This document shows positions 1 through 8,605 of a stretch of DNA of 64,000 bases, one piece after another. Every line of letters starts with the position of its first letter. The stretch's first letter is position 1. Made by a program: the position numbers and the translations under genes. The DNA comes from Lacicoccus halitifaciens (GTDB lineage: Bacteria; Bacillota; Bacilli; Staphylococcales; Salinicoccaceae). Location of the stretch: the NCBI RefSeq assembly GCF_040544485.1, contig NZ_JBDZDV010000006.1:62001-126000 (forward strand). The letters are read 5' to 3'. Below the pieces are notes generated by a model, which saw only the letters and a list, made by a program, of their open reading frames with translations, made no database searches and was not told the DNA's origin.

Positions 1-3000
1 GCGGATCTGCCGAACGCCTCCCCGCAAATATGGGGGGATCAGACGGATGTACCCGAATCGGCGGACTGGTACAACTCGAACTACCTGATGATGTGGGGTT
101 CGAACGTTCCGCTGACTCGTACGCCGGATGCCCACTTCATGACTGAAGTGAGATACAAGGGTACAAAAATCGTCTCCGTCGCTCCGGACTATGCTGAAAA
201 CGTCAAGTTCGCCGATAACTGGCTTGCCCCGAATCCGGGGACGGACGCAGCACTCGCACAGGCGATGACACATGTCATACTGGATGAATTTTATTATCAG
301 AGGCAGGAACCGATGTTCATCGATTATGCGAAGCGGTTCACCGATCTGCCGTTCATGATTTTGCTGGATGATTTCAAGGATACGCTGAAAGCCGGACGTT
401 TCCTGAGGGAGAGCGACCTCGGCATGGACAGTTCAAATGCCGATTGGAAGCCCGTCATACTCGATGAGAACACCGGAGACCTCGCGGCACCAAACGGCAC
501 GGTGGGTCAGAGATGGGAAGAAGGCAAGAAATGGAACCTGGAATTGAGGCGCGAAGACGGCACCGAAATCGACCCGGCAATGTCGGTCGAGAAATTCGGC
601 GGCGAGGAGATCAACATTGAATTCCCGTACTTTGACAATGCAGGGAACAGTACATTCACCCGTCCGATCATGGCGAAGAAAGTGACACTTGCCGACGGCA
701 CGGAAAGGTATGCCGCGACGATCTATGACCTGATGCTTTCACAGTACGGAGTGAAACGTTTCGGTTCGGAACATGAAGCGAAAGGGTATGACGATGCTGA
801 TTCCGTCTACACACCTGCATGGCAGGAAAAAGTGACATCCGTGAAACAGTCCGTAGTCGTGCAGATCGCCCGGGAGTTTGCACAGAATGCGGTGGATACC
901 GACGGCCGCTCGATGATCATCATGGGCGCAGGCATCAACCACTGGTTCAACTCCGACACGATTTACAGGTCGATACTGAACCTCGTGATGCTGTGCGGCT
1001 GTGTCGGCAAAAACGGCGGAGGCTGGGCACATTATGTGGGTCAGGAGAAAGTCCGTCCGTACGAAGGCTGGGGGCATGTCGCCTTCGCCAAGGACTGGCA
1101 GGCACCGCCGCGCCAGCAGAATGCGACGAGCTGGTTCTATTTTGCAACGGAGCAGTGGAAGTACGAGGAAGCAGGTGCAGATACGCTTCAGTCACCGACT
1201 GCCGACGAGATAGACTACAAACATCCGGCCGACTACAATGTCCTTGCAGCAAGGCTCGGCTGGCTGCCGTCATACCCGCAGTTCAACAAGAGCAGCCTGG
1301 CATTTTATGAAGAGGCGAAAGAAAAGGGCGATGACTCTGACGAAGCGGTGATCGATCTTGCGGTGGAACAGCTCAAAAATAAGGAGACGAAATTTGCAGT
1401 TGAAGATCCTTCAGCAAAGGAAAACCATCCCAAAACCCTTTTCGTCTGGCGTTCGAACCTTATATCGTCATCTGCAAAAGGGCAGGAATATTTCATGAAG
1501 CATCTGCTCGGCACAAAGAGCGGGCTGCTCGCTTCACCAAATGAAGATTTCAAGCCCGAGGAGATTGAATGGGGCGAGGAAGCGGAAGGGAAGCTGGACC
1601 TGATGGTCGCCATTGATTTCCGGATGACGGCGACGCCGATTTATGCGGATATCGTATTGCCCGCAGCGACATGGTATGAAAAGCACGACATATCAAGTAC
1701 AGACATGCATCCGTTCATCCACCCGTTCAACCCGGCTGTCGATCCGCTGTGGGAATCGAAATCGGACTGGAACATATTCCGGGACCTGGCGAAAGGCTTT
1801 ACTGAAATGGCCAAAACGCAGCTGCCGGAAACTTATAAGGACCTGGTCACATCCCCGCTCGCACATGATACGAACCAGGAGATGGCGCAGCCCCTCGGGC
1901 TGGTCAAGGATTGGTCGAAAGGTGAAATAGAGGCGATTCCGGGCAAGACGATGCCGGCATTCAAGATCGTCGAAAGGGATTATACGCAGGTGTATGACAA
2001 GTTCATCACTGCAGGTCCCGGCTTCAGGAACAAGATCGGCGCCCACGGCGTGTCATTCGATGTGACGGAGCAGCATGAGGAACTCAAGTCGATGAACGGC
2101 GTCTATACCGACGGCACGATCAAGGATGGGCTGCCGAGGATGGATACGGCAAGACGGGCTGCGGATGTCGTGCTGCACGTGTCATCATGCGCCAACGGTG
2201 AAGTGTCGCAGAAATCCTATGAGGACCTTGAAAATCAGACCGGGCAGGTGCTCCGGGACATCTCAAGTGCCCGGGAAAATGAAAAGATCACGTTCAACAA
2301 TATCACGGCACAGCCGAGGGAAGTCATCCCGACAGCCGTATTCCCGGGTTCGAACAAGCAGGGCCGGCGTTACAATCCATTTACGACGAACGTTGAAAGG
2401 AATGTACCGTTCAGGACTTTGACAGGCCGCCAGTCCTTCTATATCGACCACGATATGTTCCTGCAGTTCGGTGAAGGCCTGCCGGTCTACAAGCCGACAC
2501 TGCCGCCGATGGTGTTCGGCTCGAAGGACAAGAAGATCAAGGGCGGCGTGGACTCGCTGGTCCTCAGATATCTGACCCCGCACGGCAAATGGAATATCCA
2601 TTCGACATACCAGGATAACCTGCATATGCTCACACTCTTCAGGGGCGGGCCGACGGTATGGCTGTCCAACGAGGATGCAGAAGAGCATGATATCGCCGAT
2701 AACGAATGGCTGGAAGTATACAACAGAAATGGTGTTGTGGCAGCGAGGGCTGTCGTTTCACATAGAATGCCGAAAGGCACGATGTTCATGTATCACGCAC
2801 AGGATAAGCATATCGAAGTGCCCGGCTCTGAAATTACGGATACGCGCGGCGGAAGCCACAACGCTCCGACACGGATTCATATGAAGCCGACCCAGATGGT
2901 CGGGGGTTACGCCCAGATCAGTTACGGTTTCAACTATTATGGTCCGATCGGCAACCAGAGGGATGTTTACGTCGCGGTAAGAAAAATGAAGGAGGTCAAT

Positions 3001-3015
3001 TGGCTTGAAGATTAA
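1..3015 (+). CDS. narG: Respiratory nitrate reductase alpha chain NarG, 5' end cut by window edge
   Basis: The reading frame is open from base 1 and gives about 1,004 residues of the molybdopterin catalytic subunit that reduces nitrate to nitrite on the cytoplasmic face of the membrane. The family is about 1,220-1,250 residues, so roughly 220 are missing, including the N-terminal iron-sulfur binding segment. The visible part starts at the NarG stretch ADLPNASPQIWGDQTDVPES and contains WYNSNYLMMWGSNVP, RSMIIMGAGINHWF, GGGWAHYVGQEK, TWYEKHDISSTDMHPFIHP and GGYAQISYGFNYYG, all typical of NarG. No frameshift is seen. The stop lies 11 bases inside narH, so the two are translationally coupled in narGHJI. 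The operon promoter is outside the window. Confidence 0.98.
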   Translation, partial: ADLPNASPQIWGDQTDVPESADWYNSNYLMMWGSNVPLTRTPDAHFMTEVRYKGTKIVSVAPDYAENVKFADNWLAPNPGTDAALAQAMTHVILDEFYYQRQEPMFIDYAKRFTDLPFMILLDDFKDTLKAGRFLRESDLGMDSSNADWKPVILDENTGDLAAPNGTVGQRWEEGKKWNLELRREDGTEIDPAMSVEKFGGEEINIEFPYFDNAGNSTFTRPIMAKKVTLADGTERYAATIYDLMLSQYGVKRFGSEHEAKGYDDADSVYTPAWQEKVTSVKQSVVVQIAREFAQNAVDTDGRSMIIMGAGINHWFNSDTIYRSILNLVMLCGCVGKNGGGWAHYVGQEKVRPYEGWGHVAFAKDWQAPPRQQNATSWFYFATEQWKYEEAGADTLQSPTADEIDYKHPADYNVLAARLGWLPSYPQFNKSSLAFYEEAKEKGDDSDEAVIDLAVEQLKNKETKFAVEDPSAKENHPKTLFVWRSNLISSSAKGQEYFMKHLLGTKSGLLASPNEDFKPEEIEWGEEAEGKLDLMVAIDFRMTATPIYADIVLPAATWYEKHDISSTDMHPFIHPFNPAVDPLWESKSDWNIFRDLAKGFTEMAKTQLPETYKDLVTSPLAHDTNQEMAQPLGLVKDWSKGEIEAIPGKTMPAFKIVERDYTQVYDKFITAGPGFRNKIGAHGVSFDVTEQHEELKSMNGVYTDGTIKDGLPRMDTARRAADVVLHVSSCANGEVSQKSYEDLENQTGQVLRDISSARENEKITFNNITAQPREVIPTAVFPGSNKQGRRYNPFTTNVERNVPFRTLTGRQSFYIDHDMFLQFGEGLPVYKPTLPPMVFGSKDKKIKGGVDSLVLRYLTPHGKWNIHSTYQDNLHMLTLFRGGPTVWLSNEDAEEHDIADNEWLEVYNRNGVVAARAVVSHRMPKGTMFMYHAQDKHIEVPGSEITDTRGGSHNAPTRIHMKPTQMVGGYAQISYGFNYYGPIGNQRDVYVAVRKMKEVNWLED

Positions 3016-4558
3016 AGCGCAGATTGCAATGGTGATGAACTTGGACAAATGTATCGGTTGCCATACGTGCAGTGTGACATGTAAAAGCACTTGGACGAAT
3101 AGACCGGGTGCAGAGTACATGTGGTTCAACAACGTGGAAACGAAGCCCGGCATCGGCTACCCGAAACGCTGGGAGGACCAGGAGCACTATAAGGGCGGCT
3201 GGAAGCTGAGAAACGGCCGTCTGGAATTGAAGAGTGGAACAAAGTTATCCAAAATCGCACTGGGTAAGATCTTCTACAACCCGGATATGCCGGAAATGAA
3301 GGAATACTACGAACCGTGGACGTACAACTACCAGGATCTGATCACAAAAGAAGAGAGCGAACACAGCCCTGTGGCGACGGCACATTCCGTCATCTCAGGC
3401 GAGAAGATGGACCTTGAATGGGGACCGAACTGGGAAGACGACCTGGCAGGCGGCCATATCACAGGCCCGCAGGATCCGAACATCCAGCAGATCGAAGAAG
3501 AGATCAAATTCAACTTTGAAAAGACCTTCATGATGTATCTGCCGAGGCTCTGCGAACACTGCCTGAATCCGAGCTGTGTGGCGAGCTGCCCGTCGGGTGC
3601 AATGTACAAACGGGATGAGGACGGCATCGTGCTGGTAGACCAGGAGGCATGCCGCGGCTGGAGATACTGCATGACAGGCTGTCCTTACAAGAAAGTCTAC
3701 TTCAACTGGAAAACGAATAAGGCGGAAAAATGCACATTCTGCTTCCCGCGCGTGGAGGCGGGCCTGCCGACCGTGTGTTCAGAAACGTGCACCGGCAGAA
3801 TGCGTTACCTCGGTGTGCTGCTGTATGACGCCGACCGTGTCCTTGAAGCGGCTGCCACTGAAAATGAAAAAGATCTCTACGAAGCACAGCTTGACCTGTT
3901 CCTTGACCCGAACGATCCTGAAGTGATCGCCCAGGCGGAACGGGACGGCATTTCCAGCGACTGGATCGAAGCGGCGCAGGACTCGCCGGTCTATAAACTG
4001 GCAGTTGAATACAAGCTTGCATTCCCGCTCCATCCTGAATACCGGACGATGCCGATGGTGTGGTACTGCCCGCCGCTCAGTCCTATCATGAACTACTTCG
4101 AAGGAAAGGATTCCATCAAGAATCCGGATGCGATTTTCCCGGCAATCGAGGAGATGAGGATCCCGCTGCAGTATCTTGCGAATATGCTGACTGCCGGCGA
4201 TGTCGAGCCGGTCAAGGGGGCACTGCAGAAGATGGCGATGATGCGCCAGTATATGAGGGCCATCTCAAGCGGCAAGGATTTCGACGAGTCGAGGCTCGAG
4301 CGCGTCGGCATGAGCGCAAATGAAACGAAGATGATGTACCGGCTGCTCGCAATCGCCAAATATGAAGACCGCTTCGTCATCCCGACTTCCCACAGGGAGC
4401 AGTATACAGATCCTTACAGGGCGCAGGGCTCGACGGGCTACGGCTTTGGCGGGGATGATTGTGACGGTTGCGGCCCGGTGATGGCTGCAACGACCAGCAA
4501 TCAGACGGGCAAAGAGATTTACGAACAGAACTTCTATGGGGGAATCTGGCGTGATTAA
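3005..4558 (+). CDS. narH: Respiratory nitrate reductase beta chain NarH
   Basis: The 517-residue iron-sulfur subunit carries electrons from NarI hemes to NarG. Four ferredoxin-like Cys groups are visible: C16/C19/C22/C26, C183/C186/C191/C195, C216/C222/C226 and one starting at C243. In the third group a Trp (W219, in CRGWRYCMTGC) replaces the second Cys, the known NarH signature of the [3Fe-4S] cluster. The start is TTG at 3005, preceded by AAGGAGGT at 2989-2996 with about 8 bases spacing. Length fits the family (about 510-520). It overlaps narG by 11 bases and is followed directly by narJ. Confidence 0.97.
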   Translation: MKIKAQIAMVMNLDKCIGCHTCSVTCKSTWTNRPGAEYMWFNNVETKPGIGYPKRWEDQEHYKGGWKLRNGRLELKSGTKLSKIALGKIFYNPDMPEMKEYYEPWTYNYQDLITKEESEHSPVATAHSVISGEKMDLEWGPNWEDDLAGGHITGPQDPNIQQIEEEIKFNFEKTFMMYLPRLCEHCLNPSCVASCPSGAMYKRDEDGIVLVDQEACRGWRYCMTGCPYKKVYFNWKTNKAEKCTFCFPRVEAGLPTVCSETCTGRMRYLGVLLYDADRVLEAAATENEKDLYEAQLDLFLDPNDPEVIAQAERDGISSDWIEAAQDSPVYKLAVEYKLAFPLHPEYRTMPMVWYCPPLSPIMNYFEGKDSIKNPDAIFPAIEEMRIPLQYLANMLTAGDVEPVKGALQKMAMMRQYMRAISSGKDFDESRLERVGMSANETKMMYRLLAIAKYEDRFVIPTSHREQYTDPYRAQGSTGYGFGGDDCDGCGPVMAATTSNQTGKEIYEQNFYGGIWRD

Positions 4559-5129
4559 TCTGGATGAATTACACAAATATAAGAAGTCATTCGGGTTCTT
4601 CTCGAACCAGCTGACTTTCCCGACCAAAATTGATTTTCACCCAAGGGAGTTTGATGGGGCGTTTGATGCGTCCCATCCGGCTTACCCCTACATCAGACAG
4701 TACTGGGATGACATGCATGACATCAGCCTCGATGACATCCAGCAGGTCTACACCCAGACATTCGATTTTGACAGGGACACCAATCTGTATATGACTTATT
4801 TCAAATTTGAAGACCAGAAAGAACGCGGCCAGATGCTGGCCAAACTGAAGGTATTATATGAAATGTTCGGTCTGAAGATGCCCGACAACGAGCTGAGCGA
4901 CTACCTGCCTCTCATGCTCGAATTCCTTTATGCCGCAGAATGGCGTGGGGATGAGCGCGCGGAGGAAAGTCTGACTTTGTTGATCATGGTCCTGGAAGAC
5001 GGTACATATCATATGATCCAGGCTCTGGAACGTAATAAAAGCCCATACTTCAACCTGATCAAAGGGCTGCGGGAGACGTTCAAGGCATGTGTAGATGAGT
5101 CGATGAAAGAGGGCGAACAAAATGCTTGA
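4551..5129 (+). CDS. narJ: Nitrate reductase assembly chaperone NarJ
   Basis: A TorD/DmsD-type chaperone of about 192 residues that holds apo-NarGH until the molybdenum cofactor is inserted and the complex docks on NarI. The order narG-H-J-I and the sequence (KSFGFFSNQLTFP near the N-terminus, YLPLMLEFLYAAEW near the middle) support the call. An in-frame ATG at 4536 gives five more residues, but GTG at 4551 sits 8 bases after GGGGGA and yields the usual start MINLDELHKYK, so GTG is preferred. The start overlaps the narH stop, and the end overlaps narI by 8 bases. Confidence 0.95.
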   Translation: MINLDELHKYKKSFGFFSNQLTFPTKIDFHPREFDGAFDASHPAYPYIRQYWDDMHDISLDDIQQVYTQTFDFDRDTNLYMTYFKFEDQKERGQMLAKLKVLYEMFGLKMPDNELSDYLPLMLEFLYAAEWRGDERAEESLTLLIMVLEDGTYHMIQALERNKSPYFNLIKGLRETFKACVDESMKEGEQNA

Positions 5130-5799
5130 TCAATTTCTGTGGGTGATATTCCCTTACTTGTGTGTGGCGATTTTTATCGTCGGACATATTTGGCGTTACA
5201 GGATAGACCAATTCGGCTGGACGGCGAAATCGAGTGAATTCATTGAAAAGAAACAGTTGATGGTGGGGAGCATACTGTTCCATTTTGCAGTGATACCGGT
5301 GTTTATTGGCCATATCGTGGGGCTGTTCATCCCGGCCCATTGGATGAGTGCAATCGGGGTGAATGAGCACATCTACCATCTCGGGGCGGTGTATGTCGGT
5401 GGATTTTTCGGAGTGGTGATGTTTATCGGCATGTTCCTGCTGACGTTCCGGAGAATCAATAACAAATCAGTGCGGAAATTGAGTTCAGTTTCAGATATGG
5501 TGGTCAACTTCCTGCTGCTGTTCATAACTTTCATAGGTATTTATGCTACACTGGTCACAAATAATATCGTGACCGATTTCGATTACCGTCAGTCGATTTC
5601 AGTATGGGTCAGGGGGCTTGTGACATTCTCCCCGGATGCCTCGCTGATGACGGACGTCCCGCTTACTTTCCAGATACATGTACTTTCCGCCTTCCTGATC
5701 TTTGCGCTGTGGCCGGCAACACGGCTTGTGCATGCGTGGAGCCTGCCGTTCAACTATGTCGGAAGGAGTTATATAGTATACCGGAGACATAAGCAGTAA
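5122..5799 (+). CDS. narI: Respiratory nitrate reductase gamma chain NarI (cytochrome b)
   Basis: The 225-residue membrane subunit oxidises menaquinol and passes electrons through two b hemes to NarH. About five hydrophobic helices are visible. Likely heme ligands are the histidines in FIVGHIWRYR and FHFAVIPVFIGHIVGL near the N-terminus and in QIHVLSAF and TRLVHAWSLP near the C-terminus, matching the NarI layout. It overlaps narJ by 8 bases and is the last structural gene of the operon. The gap to nreA is only 25 bases with no terminator, so read-through into nreABC is likely. Confidence 0.97.
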   Translation: MLDQFLWVIFPYLCVAIFIVGHIWRYRIDQFGWTAKSSEFIEKKQLMVGSILFHFAVIPVFIGHIVGLFIPAHWMSAIGVNEHIYHLGAVYVGGFFGVVMFIGMFLLTFRRINNKSVRKLSSVSDMVVNFLLLFITFIGIYATLVTNNIVTDFDYRQSISVWVRGLVTFSPDASLMTDVPLTFQIHVLSAFLIFALWPATRLVHAWSLPFNYVGRSYIVYRRHKQ

Positions 5800-5824
5800 A
5801 GAGATCGGGATTGGTGGGGGTTCT

Positions 5825-6289
5825 ATGAATCAATCAGTCAAAGGGGCATTACAAAGATTACAGAAGAAACATGGTTTCGCAATCGTCGCATTGACCGGCA
5901 TAATCAATAACCGGGGGAATTCCACATTCAAGTGGAAGTATGTACTCGGAAGTGACAGCCAGCGGTGGAAAAGGATGGAACTCAGAAAAGGTACGGGACT
6001 GCCGGGGGTCGTACTGAAAACCGGCAAGTCGCTCGTCGTCCAGGATGTTTCCAAAATTTATAATCCGGAGGAGCTTTTCCGCTTCCCGATCCTTTATTTT
6101 GAAAATATCCAGGGCTTCGTTGCGATACCGATCTGGAATAATGACGAAGTCGTCATGGGGCTTGTAGTCCTGGGGGACAGGGCGCCTAGGCACATCAGTG
6201 AAGAAGACTATGAGGCCATCAAGGCGGATGTTGAAAAAGATTTGCGAATAGAACTTTTAAAAGAGTTGATGCTGTATGAAAACACATGA
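5825..6289 (+). CDS. nreA: Nitrate-sensing GAF protein NreA
   Basis: A 154-residue single GAF domain protein. In Staphylococcus, NreA binds nitrate and restrains the kinase NreB, so the nar genes are induced only when nitrate is present and oxygen absent. The position directly before nreB and the GAF features (GTGLPGVVLKTGKSLVVQDV, GFVAIPIWNNDEVVMGLVVL) support the call. The ATG at 5825 follows GGTGGGGG with suitable spacing. The 3' end overlaps nreB by 14 bases, consistent with coupled synthesis of the A and B partners. Confidence 0.93.
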   Translation: MNQSVKGALQRLQKKHGFAIVALTGIINNRGNSTFKWKYVLGSDSQRWKRMELRKGTGLPGVVLKTGKSLVVQDVSKIYNPEELFRFPILYFENIQGFVAIPIWNNDEVVMGLVVLGDRAPRHISEEDYEAIKADVEKDLRIELLKELMLYENT

Positions 6290-7319
6290 TCTGACGTCGC
6301 TCCTCGAGGCGATGTTCCACCATTCGAAAGAGATGATCCTTTTCGTCGACCGGCACGGTGAAATCGTCCATATGAACGCAGAAGCTGAAAAAACATTGGA
6401 CTTAAGTGACTATGACCGCAATCAGTTCGTCAACATTTGCGGCCATTGCGTGGGTATGGCGGCCGGCGGCGATCCAGACTGCACGACCTGTTTTTTGATG
6501 AGCAAAGAAAAATTGACCTTCCAGGTGTATATGCGCACGCGTTACGGAAAGAAAGTCACATATATCGCCAATTTCCAGCAGATCGATCCGAAAAACAATA
6601 TCAGCGTCTTCACTTTGAATCCGCTTTCAGAACTGATGAGGCAGCAGGAGTTCGAGCATCAGAAATTGCTGACACAGCGGATCATCCAGGCACAGGAAAA
6701 TGAGCGCAAGCGGATTTCGAGGGACCTCCATGACGGGGTCACACAGGAACTTCTGAATGTGCTGCTCGAGATGAGGCTGTTCAAGTATACCCAGGACCGG
6801 GAGGCACTGGATGAAAAGATCAAGGACTCCGAGGAGATGCTCAGTCATCTGCTGGACTACGTCAGGAACATCTCCGTTGAGCTGCGGCCTGCAAGCCTGG
6901 ATGATCTGGGGGTGGAAGCTGCTTTGAAGACCCACTTCAAATGGCTTCAGAAGCAGTACGGTATACTGGTCGATTTCAGCACCAACCTGAACAAGAAAAG
7001 GTACCGTCCGGAGATTGAAACAGTCATCTACCGCATCGTCCAGGAAGCGGCATTCAATGCCGTCAAATATTCCGGAAGTGATGAAATCACGGTGAGCCTG
7101 AAGGAAGTCCGCTCCCGTGACGGCATTGAAATACATTTTGAAATCGAGGATGAAGGTGCTGGTTTCCTGATGGGGGCCGAACCCAAAGGTTCCGGGCTCG
7201 GCCTCTTCGGCATGCATGAGCGGATCAGCAGCGTGGACGGTGAACTGGACATAGACAGTGAGCCGGGCAGGGGCACCAGAGTCGAAGGATACATTCCTGT
7301 TGAGGAGAGGATCGTATGA
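6276..7319 (+). CDS. nreB: Oxygen-sensing histidine kinase NreB
   Basis: A 347-residue cytoplasmic HPK7/NarX-type kinase with no membrane segment. An N-terminal PAS-like domain has four cysteines, C55, C58, C69 and C72 (CGHC and CTTC), matching the oxygen-labile [4Fe-4S] site of staphylococcal NreB. The dimerisation/phosphorylation segment is ERKRISRDLHDGVTQELL with the acceptor His at 152. The ATPase domain follows (YRIVQEAAFNAVKYSG; DEGAGF; GSGLGLFGMHER). With the cluster intact (no oxygen) it phosphorylates NreC. It overlaps nreA by 14 bases and nreC by 4 (ATGA). Confidence 0.97.
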   Translation: MKTHDLTSLLEAMFHHSKEMILFVDRHGEIVHMNAEAEKTLDLSDYDRNQFVNICGHCVGMAAGGDPDCTTCFLMSKEKLTFQVYMRTRYGKKVTYIANFQQIDPKNNISVFTLNPLSELMRQQEFEHQKLLTQRIIQAQENERKRISRDLHDGVTQELLNVLLEMRLFKYTQDREALDEKIKDSEEMLSHLLDYVRNISVELRPASLDDLGVEAALKTHFKWLQKQYGILVDFSTNLNKKRYRPEIETVIYRIVQEAAFNAVKYSGSDEITVSLKEVRSRDGIEIHFEIEDEGAGFLMGAEPKGSGLGLFGMHERISSVDGELDIDSEPGRGTRVEGYIPVEERIV

Positions 7320-7966
7320 AACTTGTAATAGCAGATGATCATGCCGTGGTGAGGACGGGGTTCACCATGCTCCTGAATTATCAGGAAGACATGGAAGTGA
7401 TCGGGACGGCAGCTGACGGCAGACAGGCATTCGAAAAAGTCAAAGAACTTTCCCCGGATGTCCTCCTGCTGGATTTAAGCATGCCGCCGGGTGAATCCGG
7501 ATTGTTTGCAGCAAGCAAGATACATGATGTATTCCCGGAAGTGAAAATACTGATCCTCACGATGTATGACGACGAGGAGTATATCACGCATACATTCAAA
7601 AGCGGTGCGCTCGGATATATTTTGAAGAACTCGCCGGACGATGAACTGATCAGAGCCATCAGGGCCGTCGCAAAAGGTGAGCGTTACATCGACCCGGTCC
7701 TCATGAACGAATCATTCGAGAAATTCCTCGCCACTGATGAAATACCGGAGCATGACAGGGAACCGTTCAACATATTGACGCAGCGGGAGCTCGAGATACT
7801 TCCACTCGTCGCCAAAGGGTACGGCAATAAAGATATCGCTGAAATGCTGTTCATTTCGGTCAAAACCGTCGAAGCGCACAAATCGAGGATCATGGATAAG
7901 CTGGACCTGGGTTCCAGGCCGGAACTCGTGGAATATGCGGTGAAGAAAAAACTGTTCGATATTTGA
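7316..7966 (+). CDS. nreC: Nitrate/oxygen response regulator NreC (LuxR/NarL type)
   Basis: A 216-residue response regulator. The receiver domain has the acidic pair in IADDHAVV, the phospho-acceptor Asp53 in LLLDLSMP, and the later Lys in YILKNSPDDEL. The C-terminal LuxR helix-turn-helix spans about residues 150-210 (LTQRELEILPLVAKGYGNKD, ISVKTVEAHKSRIMDKL). In Staphylococcus, NreC activates narG, nir and narT promoters through a G-rich/C-rich palindrome; one such palindrome lies at 8523-8536 before narT. It forms an nreABC operon by ATGA overlap with nreB. Confidence 0.97.
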   Translation: MKLVIADDHAVVRTGFTMLLNYQEDMEVIGTAADGRQAFEKVKELSPDVLLLDLSMPPGESGLFAASKIHDVFPEVKILILTMYDDEEYITHTFKSGALGYILKNSPDDELIRAIRAVAKGERYIDPVLMNESFEKFLATDEIPEHDREPFNILTQRELEILPLVAKGYGNKDIAEMLFISVKTVEAHKSRIMDKLDLGSRPELVEYAVKKKLFDI

Positions 7967-7983
7967 TGTTAGGTGATGAGATT

Positions 7984-8514
7984 ATGCAGGCAAATGAATT
8001 CAAATACAAAATAAAGGCACTCCGTATATTGGAAAATGAACACCATTACATCCGCCATCTGATGAATGAATGGTTCCAGTTCGTATTGAAATTCGAAAAT
8101 GGAGATGTGTACAGCCGCCTGGAAGGCATGATGGCCATAAAAGAAATCCGGGAGAAATTGAAGGCATTCCGCGCACCTTTGAAAAAGCATCAGGTAAAAG
8201 AGGAGAAATATTTCTTCCCGATGCTCGGAGTCTACATCGGCTATGAACAGGGGCCGATCCTGTCGATCGAGGAGGAGCATGCAGAAATCGATGCTTACAT
8301 CGACCACTTCCTGCACCATTCCGAACAGGTGTCGACAGAGATGGATATCGGCACGATGCATGACATGGTGAAGGATGCGATGGAGGCATACGAAGTTTTA
8401 ATGGTACATATGGTCAAGGAAGAAGCGGTGCTGTTTGATATGGCTGAAAAGATGCTTAAGAAAATAGATGAAGAAGTGCTGCTCGAGCAGGTCAATACTC
8501 TGATAGTGGACTGA
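7984..8514 (+). CDS. Hemerythrin-like (HHE) metal-binding protein in the nre cluster
   Basis: A 176-residue all-helical protein with a hemerythrin-type ligand set: His20/His21 in NEHHYIRH, His69 and Glu73 in HQVKE, His99 and Asp103 in HAEID, His142 and Glu146 in HMVKE. A diiron site is therefore likely. ATG at 7984 follows AGGTGA (7971-7976) by 7 bases and is preferred over the in-frame TTG at 7963, which overlaps the nreC stop. It is co-directional with nreC, 17 bases downstream, with no terminator between. I infer a role in oxygen, nitric oxide or iron-sulfur protection during nitrate respiration. It lacks the N-terminal ScdA/YtfE domain, so it is not that repair protein itself. Confidence 0.85.
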   Translation: MQANEFKYKIKALRILENEHHYIRHLMNEWFQFVLKFENGDVYSRLEGMMAIKEIREKLKAFRAPLKKHQVKEEKYFFPMLGVYIGYEQGPILSIEEEHAEIDAYIDHFLHHSEQVSTEMDIGTMHDMVKDAMEAYEVLMVHMVKEEAVLFDMAEKMLKKIDEEVLLEQVNTLIVD

Positions 8515-8522
8515 ACGACATT

Positions 8523-8536
8523 TAGGGATTTCCCTC
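8523..8536. promoter_or_regulatory. Predicted NreC binding palindrome upstream of narT
   Basis: TAGGG-ATTT-CCCTC is a G/C arm palindrome with a 4-base spacer, matching the TAGGG-N4-CCCTA type described for staphylococcal NreC. Its centre lies about 42 bases before the expected narT start site and abuts the -35 hexamer, the usual place for a class II activator. Confidence 0.75.
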
Positions 8537-8565
8537 TTACAACGTTGCATGGGACGATTTATAAT
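8537..8565 (+). promoter_or_regulatory. narT promoter (SigA type)
   Basis: -35 TTACAA at 8537-8542 and -10 TATAAT at 8560-8565 with 17 bases between. The weak -35 and perfect -10 suit activator dependence. The narT Shine-Dalgarno (GTGAGG) and ATG follow about 40 bases later. Confidence 0.75.
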
Positions 8566-8605
8566 GAATATGTAAATAAAATCACAAACTAGTGAGGTTG
8601 ATTGC

